Notes: a model not told the origin generated them from the sequence alone. Shown: positions 40,124-50,905, numbered from the stretch's first letter. The stretch is 64,000 nt of DNA from Paenibacillus barcinonensis (GCF_003217495.1 NZ_QJSW01000017.1:1-64000), one strand, 5' to 3'. A program made the numbers and translations.

Positions 40124-40987
40124 TTATCTTGGCGGTGTAATGACAATCCGTTCACCATCAAACTCCAATGTCGCCCGGCTATCAATCGATAAGGCTTCCA
40201 GATACTCTTTAGGGACCTGAAGCCGCCCTGCGCGATCAATAATAACAAAGGCTTCATGAACGTCAGGTGCACCTGCTTCAGACAAGCCCTGTTCATCATC
40301 AAGATTCGGATTCCTCTTCACAAATTCGGTACTTGTCAGACCATCCCGAATAGCAACAATGCGGTCCACTTTGCCCGCAAGTGTCAAATCATGGGTAACG
40401 ATAACAATCGTTACCCCGAGTTCCTTGTTCATTTTGCGAAAAATATTCATGATCGTATCACATGTCTCGGAGTCTACCGAGCCTGTCGGTTCATCTGCCA
40501 GCAGAATTTTAGGCCGATTGGACAAGGATATTGCAATAGCCACACGCTGCTGCTCCCCTCCGGACAACTGATGCAGCTTGTTATGCATCCGATCCTTGAG
40601 ACCGACCCATTCCAGCAGCTGCATCGCATACGCACGATCACGTTTACCGCCCAGAATCATCGGGGTTTCTACATTTTCGAGTGCTGTAAGATACGGTAGC
40701 AGATTTCGACCATTGTTCTGCCAGATGAATCCGACGGTGTGACGTTTATACTCGACTAATTGAGCATCCGTCATTTTGAGCAAATCCCAGTCACCCACAA
40801 CTGCTGTGCCGGCGGTAGGACGATCTAATCCGCCCAAAATGTTAAGCAGTGTTGATTTTCCGCTGCCGCTGTTACCGATAATCGCCATCATTTCGCCTTG
40901 ATTGACAGTCAAGTTAAGGCCTTGAAGGGCAACGACTTCCACATCGCTGGATTTAAAAATTTTGACAAGTCCTTCGCATTGGATCAC
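40124..40987 (-). CDS. ABC transporter ATPase (LolD/MacB-type) with AbrB-like C-terminal tail
   Basis: 287 residues. ATPase with Walker A GNSGSGKST, signature LSGGEQQR, Walker B ILLADEPTGS and H-loop TH; FtsX-partner type. Residues about 240-287 add a segment, FVIIDRAGRLQVPKEYLEAL followed by DSRATLEFDGERIVITPP, with the swapped-hairpin SpoVT/AbrB pattern (GRxxxPxE...LxI...xLEfxGexIvI). Such a tail is unusual on an ATPase and could dimerise, bind DNA or sense state. GTG 40987 follows GGAGAGG; the gene abuts the permease stop. Confidence 0.9.
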   Translation of the reverse strand: MIQCEGLVKIFKSSDVEVVALQGLNLTVNQGEMMAIIGNSGSGKSTLLNILGGLDRPTAGTAVVGDWDLLKMTDAQLVEYKRHTVGFIWQNNGRNLLPYLTALENVETPMILGGKRDRAYAMQLLEWVGLKDRMHNKLHQLSGGEQQRVAIAISLSNRPKILLADEPTGSVDSETCDTIMNIFRKMNKELGVTIVIVTHDLTLAGKVDRIVAIRDGLTSTEFVKRNPNLDDEQGLSEAGAPDVHEAFVIIDRAGRLQVPKEYLEALSIDSRATLEFDGERIVITPPR

Positions 40988-40989
40988 GT

Positions 40990-43914
40990 TTACCTCTCCT
41001 CTCCCATTTTGACCGCCTGATGGACTCTCAGCCTGCGAATCTGCCAGAGCAGCATAGACGCTCCAATAATCAGCATGACTACCGTTACGCCGTAGAGCTG
41101 CAGCATATCTTGCTGTTCAAAGACGATACGGAATGGTGGAACCTGTGCAGACACGTTATCTGTCGTTTGCAGGAATGGCAGGAATAGCCTGCTTGAAACC
41201 TGACCAATGCCAATCCCCAGCAGGATCGAAAGCCCTGCCGTGAACACCTGCTCCAGCAGCAGCATGCCGCTAAGCTGTGCCCTCGACAGCCCCATGGCCC
41301 GTAACACACCGAACTGTACCACACGTCCCGAAAGGTTAAAGAACCAATAGAGCACATAACCGATTAACGAGATAATTACGGATACCAGGAAGCCCAGACT
41401 CAAGATACCGAACACTCCACCCCTTGAAGGATGTTTTCCCTGAGTGACCAGTTCTGTTCGTACATCACGGACAGATGATAATTCAATCCCCTCTGCCGCA
41501 AGTTTCTCCATTAATGGAGCCACCTTGGCGTCCGGTTTCATTTTCAACCATACCTCATAAGGGATTAAAGGCACCTGATCATATATATAATCCAGATTGG
41601 CCACGAAGAACGGCATCTGATCCGGGTATTGTGAAGGCCAGTATGGAATGATGCCAAAGACAACAAATTCAATCGCTTGACCTTGAATACCCATGGACAC
41701 CATATCTCCGGTTTTAAGTTTGAATTTGTCTGCAAATTTCGAAGAGATGAGCACAGCCCCTTCATACTTTCCAAGTAAATCCAGATACTTGTACGGATGG
41801 GCAGGGAACAGATCGTTACGGAACCAGGCTACCTTGGCAAAATCAACATTATCAATACCAACTAACATACCCTGACCGCCAGATTTACCCGAAACAATGA
41901 TGTTGCCCTTCGTTTGCAACACACGTGCAGCATGCTCTACACCGTCCAATTTGCGAAACACTTCAAACGGAGGCTCGGAGTAAATGATTTTGGTTGGCTG
42001 TGATGAACCCCCACCAGCACCACCACCCGGCGCTCCGCCACCACCGCTGCCTCCTCCTGTACCACCATTTGCTCCACCACCACCGGCGCCTCCTCCTTGC
42101 TGACCGCCACCTGATCCTCCGCCCTGACCGGAACGTCCAGGCTTGATCTCCGGCGTTCCTTCCCATACCGTTTGCATAATAACATCCGAGCCATAACGGT
42201 ATAACGTACGCTCCGTCGAATTCAAGTCAATGGTGCGGGCTGCAGCCGAGTTATAGACCCCGAGCCCAAGTGTCAGCACCAGGAGAATCATCAACGGGTA
42301 GTACGATGACGAAGAACGGGACAACTGTGTCAACGTGAGATACAGAGGTACTGGCAGTAGCTTACGTCCGATTAATTGAATCAGCTTCAATATCCACGGA
42401 AACAACCGTAGGAAAAACAGCCCCAGCGCAAAGATGGCAAGTGCAGGTACGAAAAACAGAAACGGCTGTACCTGTAATTGATCTGTTGTCATTCCTGTCT
42501 GGAACGTCAGCATTTGACGTTCATAGAACATGTAATAGCCGTATCCCGCCAAACCCAGCAGTCCGACATCGAGGAACCAGCGTTGCCACAATGGAGCGCG
42601 GTCCGTACGGGCCTGACGCCGTTTTGCCGATACAATGGTCGCCCGCGCATACGTGATTGCTGGAATCAGGGATGCAATGATGGCAACAAGTACAGCTGCT
42701 ACCCCGAGCAACACTGCCTCCTTGGATACACCGATCGGAATGGATTTCCGATCAACAAAAGACAAGAAGCCGCTTGCCGAGCCAATACTTTTTGCCATGA
42801 ACCACCCAATAAACGGTCCAATCACCAGTGCAATAGCACCCAGGAAAATTCCTTCCAGCAGATAAAGCGAGAAGATTTGACGAGCCGAGGCTCCGCGACT
42901 ACGCAGCACCGCAATGTCACTTTCCTGCTTTTGCAGCGACTGTCTTGCATTCATCGCGATAAAATAAAAGACCATCGCAATCATCGGCGCAGCCAAGGTG
43001 AACAGCATCGTCTGCAGTTGCAGACTCTGACTACGGAACTGCTTGAGCAGATCCCCAAACGTGATATCCACTTTGGTATCCTTCAAACGCTGATACAGAT
43101 CAATATCCAGCCTTTCCAGCATAGAGCTGAGACCAGACAACTGACTGGTTTGAATTTCTTTCAGATCAAAGGCATAATACCAACGTGAGTTCTGAAGCGG
43201 GATACCCTTTTCCTTGAGTAACACCTCATTGAAAACCGTATCATTCACATACAGCCCGTTCATCATGCCGTCGAACCCTTGCACCCAGTAAGGACTGTTC
43301 ACATCATCCGGTTTGAATGAGCCTGTAATCTTGATGCGGAGTGTAATATCGAGACCACTGTATATCGGATATTCCAGAATATCACCCACATGCAGATCAT
43401 TCCGGTACATGCCTTCCTCCAGCATCACGGCTTCAATGATGTCGTCTTTAACCTGATTTCCGGCCTTTACACCGGCAGAGTAATTCACCTGCGCATCCAG
43501 CCCGCTCATCGTAGCCAGTGTCATGCTTCGCACCCGGCTTGCATCCACTTTGGTCGGATCCTCAGGACTGACTTCTGTGCTGCGAATAGATTTGGTATTC
43601 ACATATGTGCGAAACGGGAAGCCGATGTCGCGTGGAACATCCTCTCGAATGTAACGATCAACTTCATCAAGGCCTCTTAAATCGGTCTTTGCACCCCCAG
43701 GTGCCTGGTAACTCATCAGTAGTGATCCTGCTGGCAAGCCCTCACTGTTATCCTGCAATGTCTGTGCGACAACCCGTTTCAGTGCACCATCGGCATACAT
43801 TGGAATGCTGACGGTGAACGCTACCGCCACAATCAAGCCGATTAGTGTACTGAAGGTCATCCAGCGTGTGTTCCACATTTTGCGGAACAGCAACCGAAGC
43901 AATGGCAGCCCCAT
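40990..43914 (-). CDS. Large FtsX/MacB-type ABC permease with Gly-rich insert
   Basis: 974 residues. One N-terminal helix, a large extracytoplasmic domain, an FtsX core (VLRSRGASARQIFSLYLLEG, VIGPFIGWFMAKSIGSASGF), a middle membrane block, a second extracellular domain and a C-terminal FtsX core (FGVLRAMGLSRAQLSGMLLL). Residues about 588-637 are almost only Gly with Ala, Gln and Ser, a flexible tether between the two halves. This duplicated LolCE-like form should work with an ATPase dimer to move lipophilic cargo or transmit force. Its ATG overlaps the adaptor stop (TAATG). Confidence 0.88.
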   Translation of the reverse strand: MGLPLLRLLFRKMWNTRWMTFSTLIGLIVAVAFTVSIPMYADGALKRVVAQTLQDNSEGLPAGSLLMSYQAPGGAKTDLRGLDEVDRYIREDVPRDIGFPFRTYVNTKSIRSTEVSPEDPTKVDASRVRSMTLATMSGLDAQVNYSAGVKAGNQVKDDIIEAVMLEEGMYRNDLHVGDILEYPIYSGLDITLRIKITGSFKPDDVNSPYWVQGFDGMMNGLYVNDTVFNEVLLKEKGIPLQNSRWYYAFDLKEIQTSQLSGLSSMLERLDIDLYQRLKDTKVDITFGDLLKQFRSQSLQLQTMLFTLAAPMIAMVFYFIAMNARQSLQKQESDIAVLRSRGASARQIFSLYLLEGIFLGAIALVIGPFIGWFMAKSIGSASGFLSFVDRKSIPIGVSKEAVLLGVAAVLVAIIASLIPAITYARATIVSAKRRQARTDRAPLWQRWFLDVGLLGLAGYGYYMFYERQMLTFQTGMTTDQLQVQPFLFFVPALAIFALGLFFLRLFPWILKLIQLIGRKLLPVPLYLTLTQLSRSSSSYYPLMILLVLTLGLGVYNSAAARTIDLNSTERTLYRYGSDVIMQTVWEGTPEIKPGRSGQGGGSGGGQQGGGAGGGGANGGTGGGSGGGGAPGGGAGGGSSQPTKIIYSEPPFEVFRKLDGVEHAARVLQTKGNIIVSGKSGGQGMLVGIDNVDFAKVAWFRNDLFPAHPYKYLDLLGKYEGAVLISSKFADKFKLKTGDMVSMGIQGQAIEFVVFGIIPYWPSQYPDQMPFFVANLDYIYDQVPLIPYEVWLKMKPDAKVAPLMEKLAAEGIELSSVRDVRTELVTQGKHPSRGGVFGILSLGFLVSVIISLIGYVLYWFFNLSGRVVQFGVLRAMGLSRAQLSGMLLLEQVFTAGLSILLGIGIGQVSSRLFLPFLQTTDNVSAQVPPFRIVFEQQDMLQLYGVTVVMLIIGASMLLWQIRRLRVHQAVKMGEER

Positions 43915-45026
43915 TAGCGTCCCACAACCTTCTGACCTACTGTCAGACCTTTCAGAATCTCGACATCGGTCGATGTCTGCTGCCCAACCTCAACGTCCAC
44001 CTCGCGCTTGCTGCCGTCACTCTCACTGACCTGTACATAGGTTCTGGAGCCGATGGAGCGCAGAGCAGATACAGGGATGACAATTGCGTTCTCGGTACGC
44101 TGTGTTACGATGGAAACCGTTAAAGGCGTGCCGCGTTCCACACCTTTCGGCATTTTTGCCAAAGTAACGATGACATACTGATCGAGTGAATCCTTCGGTG
44201 GAGGTGACCCTCCCTGGCCTGATCCGTTGCCATTATTATTGTTGTTTGAAGCATCAGCTGTAGGCATCACTTTGATTTTGCCAGCTACCTTGCCAGCACC
44301 ATTAATATCAACCTCTGCCTTCATGCCTGCCGTGAATTTCTCCAGATCCTCCTTCGCAAACGTTGCTGCTACAAGCAGATTGGACGTATCCGCAATAGTT
44401 GCGATAGGATCATAAGCTTTGACCGCCGCCCCCTTCTCCACCTGAACCGCAATAATCGTGCCGCCAAACGGAGCAGTTAACGTGGATTGACCAAGCTTAT
44501 CCTCCAGATCGACAAGCTCCTGACGAAGCTCTTCAAAAGCAATAGTTGCTTCCTCAAACTCCACCGGGTCCATCTCATCTTTTTTGCGCAACGTTTCCTT
44601 CATCTGTACTTCGGATTTGCGAATTTGAAGCCGCTTACCGCGAATCTCCTTCTCCACACTAGAGACGTCAAGTACAGCGAGCACCTGCCCTTTCTTCACC
44701 TTGTCCCCCGGTTTGACATTCAGCTCTTTGACATGCATGCCATCCAGTGTAAAATATACCTTTTCTTCGCGCTGACTCATCATCTTGCCGCTGCCGCTGA
44801 CCTTTTTCTCCAGCGTCTCCGTTCGAACCTCATATTCCGGTTTCTTGGAGATGGTTGGCGCTGTGATTGGTGGAAGCACCTCTTCCTCCGATTCTGACGG
44901 CAGTAATGAACAGCCTGACATCGTTGCAACCAATACTGCACCAAGTACAATAAGAGCTGCGCGTTTCCCCCTCTTCGGAGCGGCGCCTTTACTTGAGAAA
45001 TCTGCCGTCCGCCATTTCATAAACAT
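43914..45026 (-). CDS. Lipoprotein adaptor of the MacA/HlyD type
   Basis: 370 residues. The lipobox VATMSGC gives a lipid anchor. The biotinyl-lipoyl hairpin domain (VKELNVKPGDKVKKGQVLAV, then LTAPFGGTIIAVQVEKGAAV) is split by a coiled-coil hairpin rich in Glu/Lys, followed by beta-barrel and membrane-proximal domains (AKMPKGVERGTPLTVSIVTQ). A poly-Asn/Gly stretch (DASNNNNNGNGSGQGG) lies near residue 270. In Gram-positives such adaptors extend MacB-type permeases outward. GGAGGT fixes ATG 45026, overlapping the ATPase gene by 38 nt. Confidence 0.88.
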   Translation of the reverse strand: MFMKWRTADFSSKGAAPKRGKRAALIVLGAVLVATMSGCSLLPSESEEEVLPPITAPTISKKPEYEVRTETLEKKVSGSGKMMSQREEKVYFTLDGMHVKELNVKPGDKVKKGQVLAVLDVSSVEKEIRGKRLQIRKSEVQMKETLRKKDEMDPVEFEEATIAFEELRQELVDLEDKLGQSTLTAPFGGTIIAVQVEKGAAVKAYDPIATIADTSNLLVAATFAKEDLEKFTAGMKAEVDINGAGKVAGKIKVMPTADASNNNNNGNGSGQGGSPPPKDSLDQYVIVTLAKMPKGVERGTPLTVSIVTQRTENAIVIPVSALRSIGSRTYVQVSESDGSKREVDVEVGQQTSTDVEILKGLTVGQKVVGR

Positions 45027-45924
45027 GGTCCGCAACCTCCAAAATTGTAGGATCGTGTGTAGTCATACATATTGTTACTTGCTCTACTTCAATGATATTG
45101 CGGAACACCGTCATGACCTGAGCTCCCATCTTGGAATCCAGCTCAGCCGTTGGTTCATCTGCCAGCAGCAACCTTGGCCGGTGTGCAATCGCTTTCGCAA
45201 TAGCAACGCGCTGCTGTTCTCCCCCGGACATTTCAAAAGGACGGTGCTTCACCCGTTTGGTCAAGCCGACCAAATCGAGGCAGTGACCTACTCTTTCCTT
45301 CCATTCCGAGCGAGGCACATCCGCCATGCGAAGCGACAGTTCTACATTTTCCCAGGCAGATAACAAGGGCATAAGAGCATATGCCTGAAAAATAAAACCG
45401 ATTTCCTTGCGCCGCAAAGCCGTTCGCCGCTGGTCTCCCCAATCCTGTAAAGGCTGTCCGGCAAATAAAATCTCACCGCTGGAAGGCTGGTCAAGCCCGC
45501 CAAGCATATTAAGCAGCGTTGTTTTACCAGAACCTGATCGTCCTTTGAGCATGACAAGCTGCTGCGGCTTCACTTCCATATCAATGCCTTTGAGCACATG
45601 AATGATACGACTGCCTGTCTGGAAGCTGCGATGAACGTTGCGAACCTCCAGCACAGGACCATCATACGGAGGAAGCAGATCCTTCTTCGGTCTTTTTGTC
45701 GCCTTTTGAGGGGATGCCTCGACAGCCACCGCCGTCTCTTCCAGCGCAACTTGATCATCCGATGAGGTCGTTGCGACATCAGAAGGCGTGTGCTGAATTA
45801 TGTATGAAGATTCTTCCGCTGCTGCTCCCTCCTCCGGCTTAGGCTGCTCCAAATGATGTTCATCACCCGATTGGCTCTTGGCAGGTCTTTTTCTTGAGAA
45901 TAACTTTTTCATGCCAGCAATCAC
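44989..45924 (-). CDS. ABC transporter ATPase (LolD/MacB-type) with acidic N-terminal extension
   Basis: 311 residues. Residues about 85-311 are the ATPase: Walker A GRSGSGKTT, signature MSGGEQQR, Walker B LLLADEPTAELD and switch MTTHDPT. The preceding 80 residues are disordered and acidic (EQPKPEEGAAAEESS), absent from ordinary LolD proteins; they could dock a partner. AGAGAGG six bases before GTG 45924 supports this start; ATG 45930 would overlap the site. First gene of the operon; it ends inside the adaptor gene. Confidence 0.9.
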   Translation of the reverse strand: MIAGMKKLFSRKRPAKSQSGDEHHLEQPKPEEGAAAEESSYIIQHTPSDVATTSSDDQVALEETAVAVEASPQKATKRPKKDLLPPYDGPVLEVRNVHRSFQTGSRIIHVLKGIDMEVKPQQLVMLKGRSGSGKTTLLNMLGGLDQPSSGEILFAGQPLQDWGDQRRTALRRKEIGFIFQAYALMPLLSAWENVELSLRMADVPRSEWKERVGHCLDLVGLTKRVKHRPFEMSGGEQQRVAIAKAIAHRPRLLLADEPTAELDSKMGAQVMTVFRNIIEVEQVTICMTTHDPTILEVADHVYEMADGRFLK

Positions 45925-46082
45925 GCTCATCCTCTCTTGTCATCCCGCGCATTTCCTTCATGCGACCTAAAACTAGAAATCTGTTCCATACTACACTGAA
46001 TTATAAACGACTGCTCTCAGCTAAAAGTTACAAGCTTTTTACAACGTCAGCGTGAAAAAGTTAATATTTTGATGAACATAAC

Positions 46083-46109
46083 AAAAAAGCATCCCAACAT
46101 GCGGGATGC
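46083..46109 (-). terminator. pyr operon terminator
   Basis: GCATCCC / GGGATGC stem with a short loop then TTTTTTG on the minus strand, about 95 nt after the pyrE stop. Confidence 0.9.
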
Positions 46110-46203
46110 CACTTGAATATTCGATCGTTTTGCCATTGTTACGGCAATCATTACAATTTTGATACCGATTGCCTGTACACCACAAATCAATTTTTAAGTG
46201 ATA

Positions 46204-46845
46204 TTATTTTCCAAATGAAGAAGGATCTTCACGCCATGATTGCAGCAAGGCAAAATCACTTTCCTGAATGGTTCCTTCTGCCAGAGCAACGTCCATCAGC
46301 GCTGTATAATTAGACAGGGTTTGCAGGGGAATACCCGCTTCCTCGAACGCTTTTACCCCTTTATCCAGCTGATAACTGAAAATAGCAAGCACAGCAAGCG
46401 GTGTAGCCCCTGCTGCACGAACAGCTTCTGCCGCTTTAATCGAGCTGCCTCCTGTAGAGATCAGGTCCTCGATCACAACGACTTTCTGTCCTTCAGTAAT
46501 TAAGCCCTCAATCAGGTTCTCCTTGCCATGACCTTTTGCTTTATCGCGAATATAGGCCATAGGCAGATTCAGCTTCTGAGCTACCCATGCCGCGTGCGGA
46601 ATACCTGCCGTTGCTGTCCCTGCGATCACTTCTGCATCCGGGTATTGGTCGCGAATGATGGCCGCAAATGCTTCGGCAATATCGTTCCGAATCTCCGGGT
46701 AAGACATCGTCAAGCGATTATCACAATAGATCGGTGATTTGATGCCGGACGTCCAAGTAAAAGGCTGCTGCGGACGCAGTGCCACTGCTTTAATTTTTAA
46801 TAGCTGGGAAGCGATATGGTTTGGAATTTGACTAAGTTCAATCAT
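46204..46845 (-). CDS. pyrE: Orotate phosphoribosyltransferase
   Basis: 213 residues. Joins orotate and PRPP to OMP, fifth step of UMP synthesis. The PRPP-binding loop [15 protein letters not shown] and [16 protein letters not shown] near the N terminus are intact, as is the catalytic-loop lysine region [16 protein letters not shown]. Its ATG overlaps the pyrF stop by four bases (ATGA). Last gene of the operon. Confidence 0.96.
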   Translation of the reverse strand: MIELSQIPNHIASQLLKIKAVALRPQQPFTWTSGIKSPIYCDNRLTMSYPEIRNDIAEAFAAIIRDQYPDAEVIAGTATAGIPHAAWVAQKLNLPMAYIRDKAKGHGKENLIEGLITEGQKVVVIEDLISTGGSSIKAAEAVRAAGATPLAVLAIFSYQLDKGVKAFEEAGIPLQTLSNYTALMDVALAEGTIQESDFALLQSWREDPSSFGK

Positions 46846-47582
46846 ACGTTCAACATCTCCTTCAAAATAGTTTCAGCCGCTTCACGCGGGTTCGGTGCAC
46901 CAGTAATGGGTCTGCCAACCACAATATAATGACTGCCTCTGCTGATGGCTTCACCTGGTGTCAGGACACGTGTCTGGTCGCCAAGACCACTGCCTGCCGG
47001 ACGAATGCCTGGAGTAACTGTATGAAAATCACTGCCGTACGCTGCACGAATCGCTGGAACCTCCAGCGGTGAGGCTACTACACCGTCCAGCCCTGCTGCC
47101 TTAGCAAGCCCTGCATAACGAACCACGGCTTCCTCCACACTTCCGGGAATGCCGATCTCGTTATTCATGGTCTCTACACTTGTGCTGGTCAGCTGTGTTA
47201 CCGCGATAATCTCGGGCTTCTTCAGGGAAGGATCAGCGGCAAGCGCCGCTTCAGCTCCTTCACGTGCCGCACGCATCATGCTGACTCCGCCGGCTGCGTG
47301 CACATTAAACATGTCCACCCCAAGACGGGTGATACTCTCGGCTCCGCCGCGCACCGTGTTGGGAATATCATGCATTTTCACATCGAGAAACACGGAGTAT
47401 CCTTTACTTTTCAGCTGCCGAATGAAGTCTGGACCCGCTGCATAGAACAGCTGCATACCAACCTTGAGATAACAAGGTATGCCCTCAAGAGCCTGTACCA
47501 GCCTCTGTGCTTCCTCCGCTCCCGGATAATCCAGTGCAACCATCAGACGTGCAGCCATCTCATTGAAATTCGGGTGTTTCAT
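46842..47582 (-). CDS. pyrF: Orotidine 5'-phosphate decarboxylase
   Basis: 246 residues. Decarboxylates OMP to UMP. The DxKxxD active-site motif is present ([14 protein letters not shown]), along with MVALDYPG at the start and the phosphate-binding TPGIRPAG and [17 protein letters not shown] about ten bases before ATG 47582 supports this start; an ATG 22 codons upstream (47648) is in frame but adds an unconserved stretch. 106 bp separate it from carB, where pyrK and pyrD would lie in Bacillus. Confidence 0.95.
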   Translation of the reverse strand: MKHPNFNEMAARLMVALDYPGAEEAQRLVQALEGIPCYLKVGMQLFYAAGPDFIRQLKSKGYSVFLDVKMHDIPNTVRGGAESITRLGVDMFNVHAAGGVSMMRAAREGAEAALAADPSLKKPEIIAVTQLTSTSVETMNNEIGIPGSVEEAVVRYAGLAKAAGLDGVVASPLEVPAIRAAYGSDFHTVTPGIRPAGSGLGDQTRVLTPGEAISRGSHYIVVGRPITGAPNPREAAETILKEMLNV

Positions 47583-47688
47583 AACCCAGCGCCCCTTCCG
47601 CGTGCTCAATTTTTCCGTTTTTGCCCGATATAAAGGACATCCCGCCAACCCTAGAGCTGACTGATGTCCTTCATCAAGTGACTATTGG

Positions 47689-50600
47689 TTATACAAAGGC
47701 TGGCATAGCCTCCGAGGAGAAGTTGATCGTTTGCAGCATGATCAGCAGCGCACGAATCGTATCCAGGGAAGTCATACATACCACACCATTCTCTACAGCT
47801 TCACGACGAATACGGAATCCGTCACGCTGCGGTGTTTTACCCTTGGTCAGCGTGTTGAACACAAAGTTCGCTTCGCCGCTGCGGATCATATCGAGAATGT
47901 TAGGTGAGCCCTCGCTCAATTTGTTCACAACCGTTACTGGAATGTTGGCTGCTTGAAGCGCCGCTGCCGTTCCGCCAGTTGCCATGATTTTGTAGCCGAG
48001 TCTGTAGAAACCTTCCAGCAAAGGTACAGCTTCGTCCTTGTCTTTGTCTGCTACAGTCACAACGATGGCACCCGTAGCCGGAATTTTCATTCCCGCCCCG
48101 ATCAGACCTTTGAATAACGCCTTGGCGTAGTTCGGGTCACGTCCCATAACCTCACCAGTCGATTTCATCTCAGGTCCGAGGGTTGGCTCAACACGGCGCA
48201 GCTTCGCGAAGGAGAACACAGGAACTTTGACCGATACATGATCTGTTTCAGGCCACAGTCCATCGACATAACCAAGTTCCTTCAGTTTTACACCGAGGAT
48301 CGCTTGTGTTGCCAGGTTCGCCATCGGAATATTGGTTACTTTGCTCAGGAAAGGCACAGTCCGGGAAGAACGCGGGTTCACCTCGATCACGTACACCTGA
48401 CCCTCATGGATAACAAACTGGATGTTCACCAGTCCGACCGTTTTGAGTTCCTTCGCAATTTTGATGGTGATCTCTACAATTTTCTCTTTCAGATCAGCCG
48501 ACAAATGCTGCGGCGGATATACTGCGATGGAGTCGCCTGAGTGTACACCTGCGCGTTCGATATGCTCCATAATGCCTGGCACCAGTACAGTCTCACCGTC
48601 ACAAATTGCGTCTACCTCAACCTCTTTACCCAGCATGTAACGGTCGATCAGAACCGGATGCTCCGGATTGATTTTTACCGCCTGCTCCATGTAGGTCAAG
48701 AGCTCTGCATCGGAGTATACAATCTCCATTGCACGGCCGCCCAAGACGTACGAAGGACGAACAAGCACAGGGTATCCGAGTGATTGAGCTGTTTCCACCG
48801 CATCGTCTACGGAAATTACCGTTTTGCCTTTTGGCTGTGCAATCTCCAGACGGGAGAGCAGACGCTCAAACTTTTTGCGGTCTTCTGCTTCATCAATGCT
48901 TTCCAGGTCTGTTCCGAGAATCGTCACGCCTGCGTTGCGCAGTGGTGCCGCCAGGTTGATCGCCGTTTGACCACCAAACTGCACGATAACCCCTACCGGC
49001 TGCTCTTGCTCGATAACGTTCATGACATCCTCGAAGAACAGTGGTTCGAAGTACAGACGGTCAGAAGTGTTAAAGTCTGTCGATACCGTCTCCGGGTTGT
49101 TGTTGATAATAACTGCCTCATATCCGGCTTTCTGCAAAGCCCATACCGCATGTACTGTGGAGTAGTCAAACTCGATCCCTTGACCGATGCGGATTGGACC
49201 CGAGCCAAGCACAACAACCTTTTTCTTGTCGGAAGGCAGAACTTCGTTTTCTGTCTCATATGTCGAGTAGTAATAAGGCGTTGTTGCTTCGAACTCGGCC
49301 GCACATGTATCTACCATTTTGTATACTGGACGAAGATTCTCCTCTTCGCGGCGTGCTCTGACTTCTGCCTCTGTTGTCAGCGTACCACCAGGCTGCCCTT
49401 CGGCGCGCAATTCTGCGATGGCACGATCTGTGAAGCCAAGGCGTTTTGCCTGATACAATGTTTCGGAAGTCAGCTCCGATTCTGCGCGAACGCGATCCTC
49501 GAATTGAATCAAACCTTCGATTTTGTCCAGGAACCACCAGTCAATCTTCGTCAGATCCTGTAGCTGCTGCAATGTATAACCTCTGCGGAAGGCCTCTGCA
49601 ATCAGGAACATGCGCTCATCGTCTGCTTTCACAAGTCTTTCATTTAACGTTTCTTCATCCAGCATTTCTGCACCTTTGAGGTAGAGACGGTGTACACCGA
49701 TCTCCAGGGAGCGAACCGCTTTGTGAATGGACTCTTCAAACGTACGTCCGATCGCCATAACTTCGCCTGTCGCTTTCATCTGAGTACCCAGCTTGCGGTT
49801 CGCCGATGTAAACTTGTCGAACGGCCAGCGCGGAATTTTACTTACGATGTAATCCAGCGTTGGCTCAAAGCAAGCATACGTTTGACCTGTGACCGGGTTA
49901 ACGATCTCATCCAGGGTGTATCCCATCGCAATTTTGGCAGCCATCTTGGCAATCGGATATCCTGTTGCTTTGGAAGCCAAAGCGGAGGAACGGCTTACCC
50001 GCGGATTAACCTCGATTACATAATACTGGAAGCTGTGCGGATCAAGTGCAAACTGCACGTTACATCCACCCTCGATGTTCAGGGCACGAATGATTTTCAG
50101 GGATGCAGAGCGCAGCATTTGATATTCACGGTCCGATAATGTTTGGCTTGGTGCCACCACGATGCTGTCCCCTGTATGAACGCCTACCGGGTCAAAGTTC
50201 TCCATGTTGCAGACCACGATACAGTTGTCGTTTTTGTCCCGCATAACCTCATACTCGACTTCTTTCATACCCGCGATGCTCTTCTCGACGAGACATTGAC
50301 CGATTGGACTGTAACGAATTCCGGCTGCTACGGTTTCACGAAGCTCTTCTTCGTTCGCACAAATACCGCCGCCTGTTCCTCCAAGGGTGTAGGCTGGACG
50401 AACGATGATTGGATAACCGATCTCGCCTGCAAACTGCAGGGACTCCTCCAGAGTTGTTACGATAACACTTTCGGGTACCGGCTGTTCCAGTTCACGCATC
50501 AGATCACGGAACAAATCACGGTCTTCCGCTTTTTCGATGGAAGTGAGCTGGGTTCCGAGCAATTTCACATTTTCACGTTCAAGTACGCCTGCACGCGCGA

Positions 50601-50904
50601 GCTCTACCGCCATGTTCAGACCCGTTTGACCACCTAGTGTTGGCAGCAAGCCGTCTGGACGCTCCTGACGAATAATCTGAGTTACAAAATCAAGTGTAAT
50701 CGGCTCGATGTAAACTTTATCTGCCATATTTGTATCTGTCATGATTGTCGCAGGGTTGCTGTTGATGAGTACAACTTCCACGCCTTCTTCTTTCAGTGCC
50801 TGACAAGCTTGTGTACCAGCATAATCGAACTCGGCCGCTTGACCGATGACGATTGGACCGGAACCAATCACCAGGATTTTTTTGAGATCTTTGTTAATCG
50901 GCAT
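47689..50904 (-). CDS. carB: Carbamoyl-phosphate synthase, large subunit
   Basis: 1071 residues, the full double ATP-grasp enzyme: two repeats each starting with a GSGPI-type glycine loop ([40 protein letters not shown]) and an MGS-like allosteric domain at the C terminus ([20 protein letters not shown]). With CarA it makes carbamoyl phosphate from glutamine, bicarbonate and ATP. AAAGGAG precedes ATG 50904, one base after the carA stop. Confidence 0.97.
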   Translation of the reverse strand: MPINKDLKKILVIGSGPIVIGQAAEFDYAGTQACQALKEEGVEVVLINSNPATIMTDTNMADKVYIEPITLDFVTQIIRQERPDGLLPTLGGQTGLNMAVELARAGVLERENVKLLGTQLTSIEKAEDRDLFRDLMRELEQPVPESVIVTTLEESLQFAGEIGYPIIVRPAYTLGGTGGGICANEEELRETVAAGIRYSPIGQCLVEKSIAGMKEVEYEVMRDKNDNCIVVCNMENFDPVGVHTGDSIVVAPSQTLSDREYQMLRSASLKIIRALNIEGGCNVQFALDPHSFQYYVIEVNPRVSRSSALASKATGYPIAKMAAKIAMGYTLDEIVNPVTGQTYACFEPTLDYIVSKIPRWPFDKFTSANRKLGTQMKATGEVMAIGRTFEESIHKAVRSLEIGVHRLYLKGAEMLDEETLNERLVKADDERMFLIAEAFRRGYTLQQLQDLTKIDWWFLDKIEGLIQFEDRVRAESELTSETLYQAKRLGFTDRAIAELRAEGQPGGTLTTEAEVRARREEENLRPVYKMVDTCAAEFEATTPYYYSTYETENEVLPSDKKKVVVLGSGPIRIGQGIEFDYSTVHAVWALQKAGYEAVIINNNPETVSTDFNTSDRLYFEPLFFEDVMNVIEQEQPVGVIVQFGGQTAINLAAPLRNAGVTILGTDLESIDEAEDRKKFERLLSRLEIAQPKGKTVISVDDAVETAQSLGYPVLVRPSYVLGGRAMEIVYSDAELLTYMEQAVKINPEHPVLIDRYMLGKEVEVDAICDGETVLVPGIMEHIERAGVHSGDSIAVYPPQHLSADLKEKIVEITIKIAKELKTVGLVNIQFVIHEGQVYVIEVNPRSSRTVPFLSKVTNIPMANLATQAILGVKLKELGYVDGLWPETDHVSVKVPVFSFAKLRRVEPTLGPEMKSTGEVMGRDPNYAKALFKGLIGAGMKIPATGAIVVTVADKDKDEAVPLLEGFYRLGYKIMATGGTAAALQAANIPVTVVNKLSEGSPNILDMIRSGEANFVFNTLTKGKTPQRDGFRIRREAVENGVVCMTSLDTIRALLIMLQTINFSSEAMPAFV

Positions 50905-50905
50905 G

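Noticed and set aside
42478-43188. 236-codon plus-strand frame inside the FtsX permease region
   Set aside because: Antisense to a clear permease; Gln/His/Arg-rich composition typical of a complementary-strand reading.
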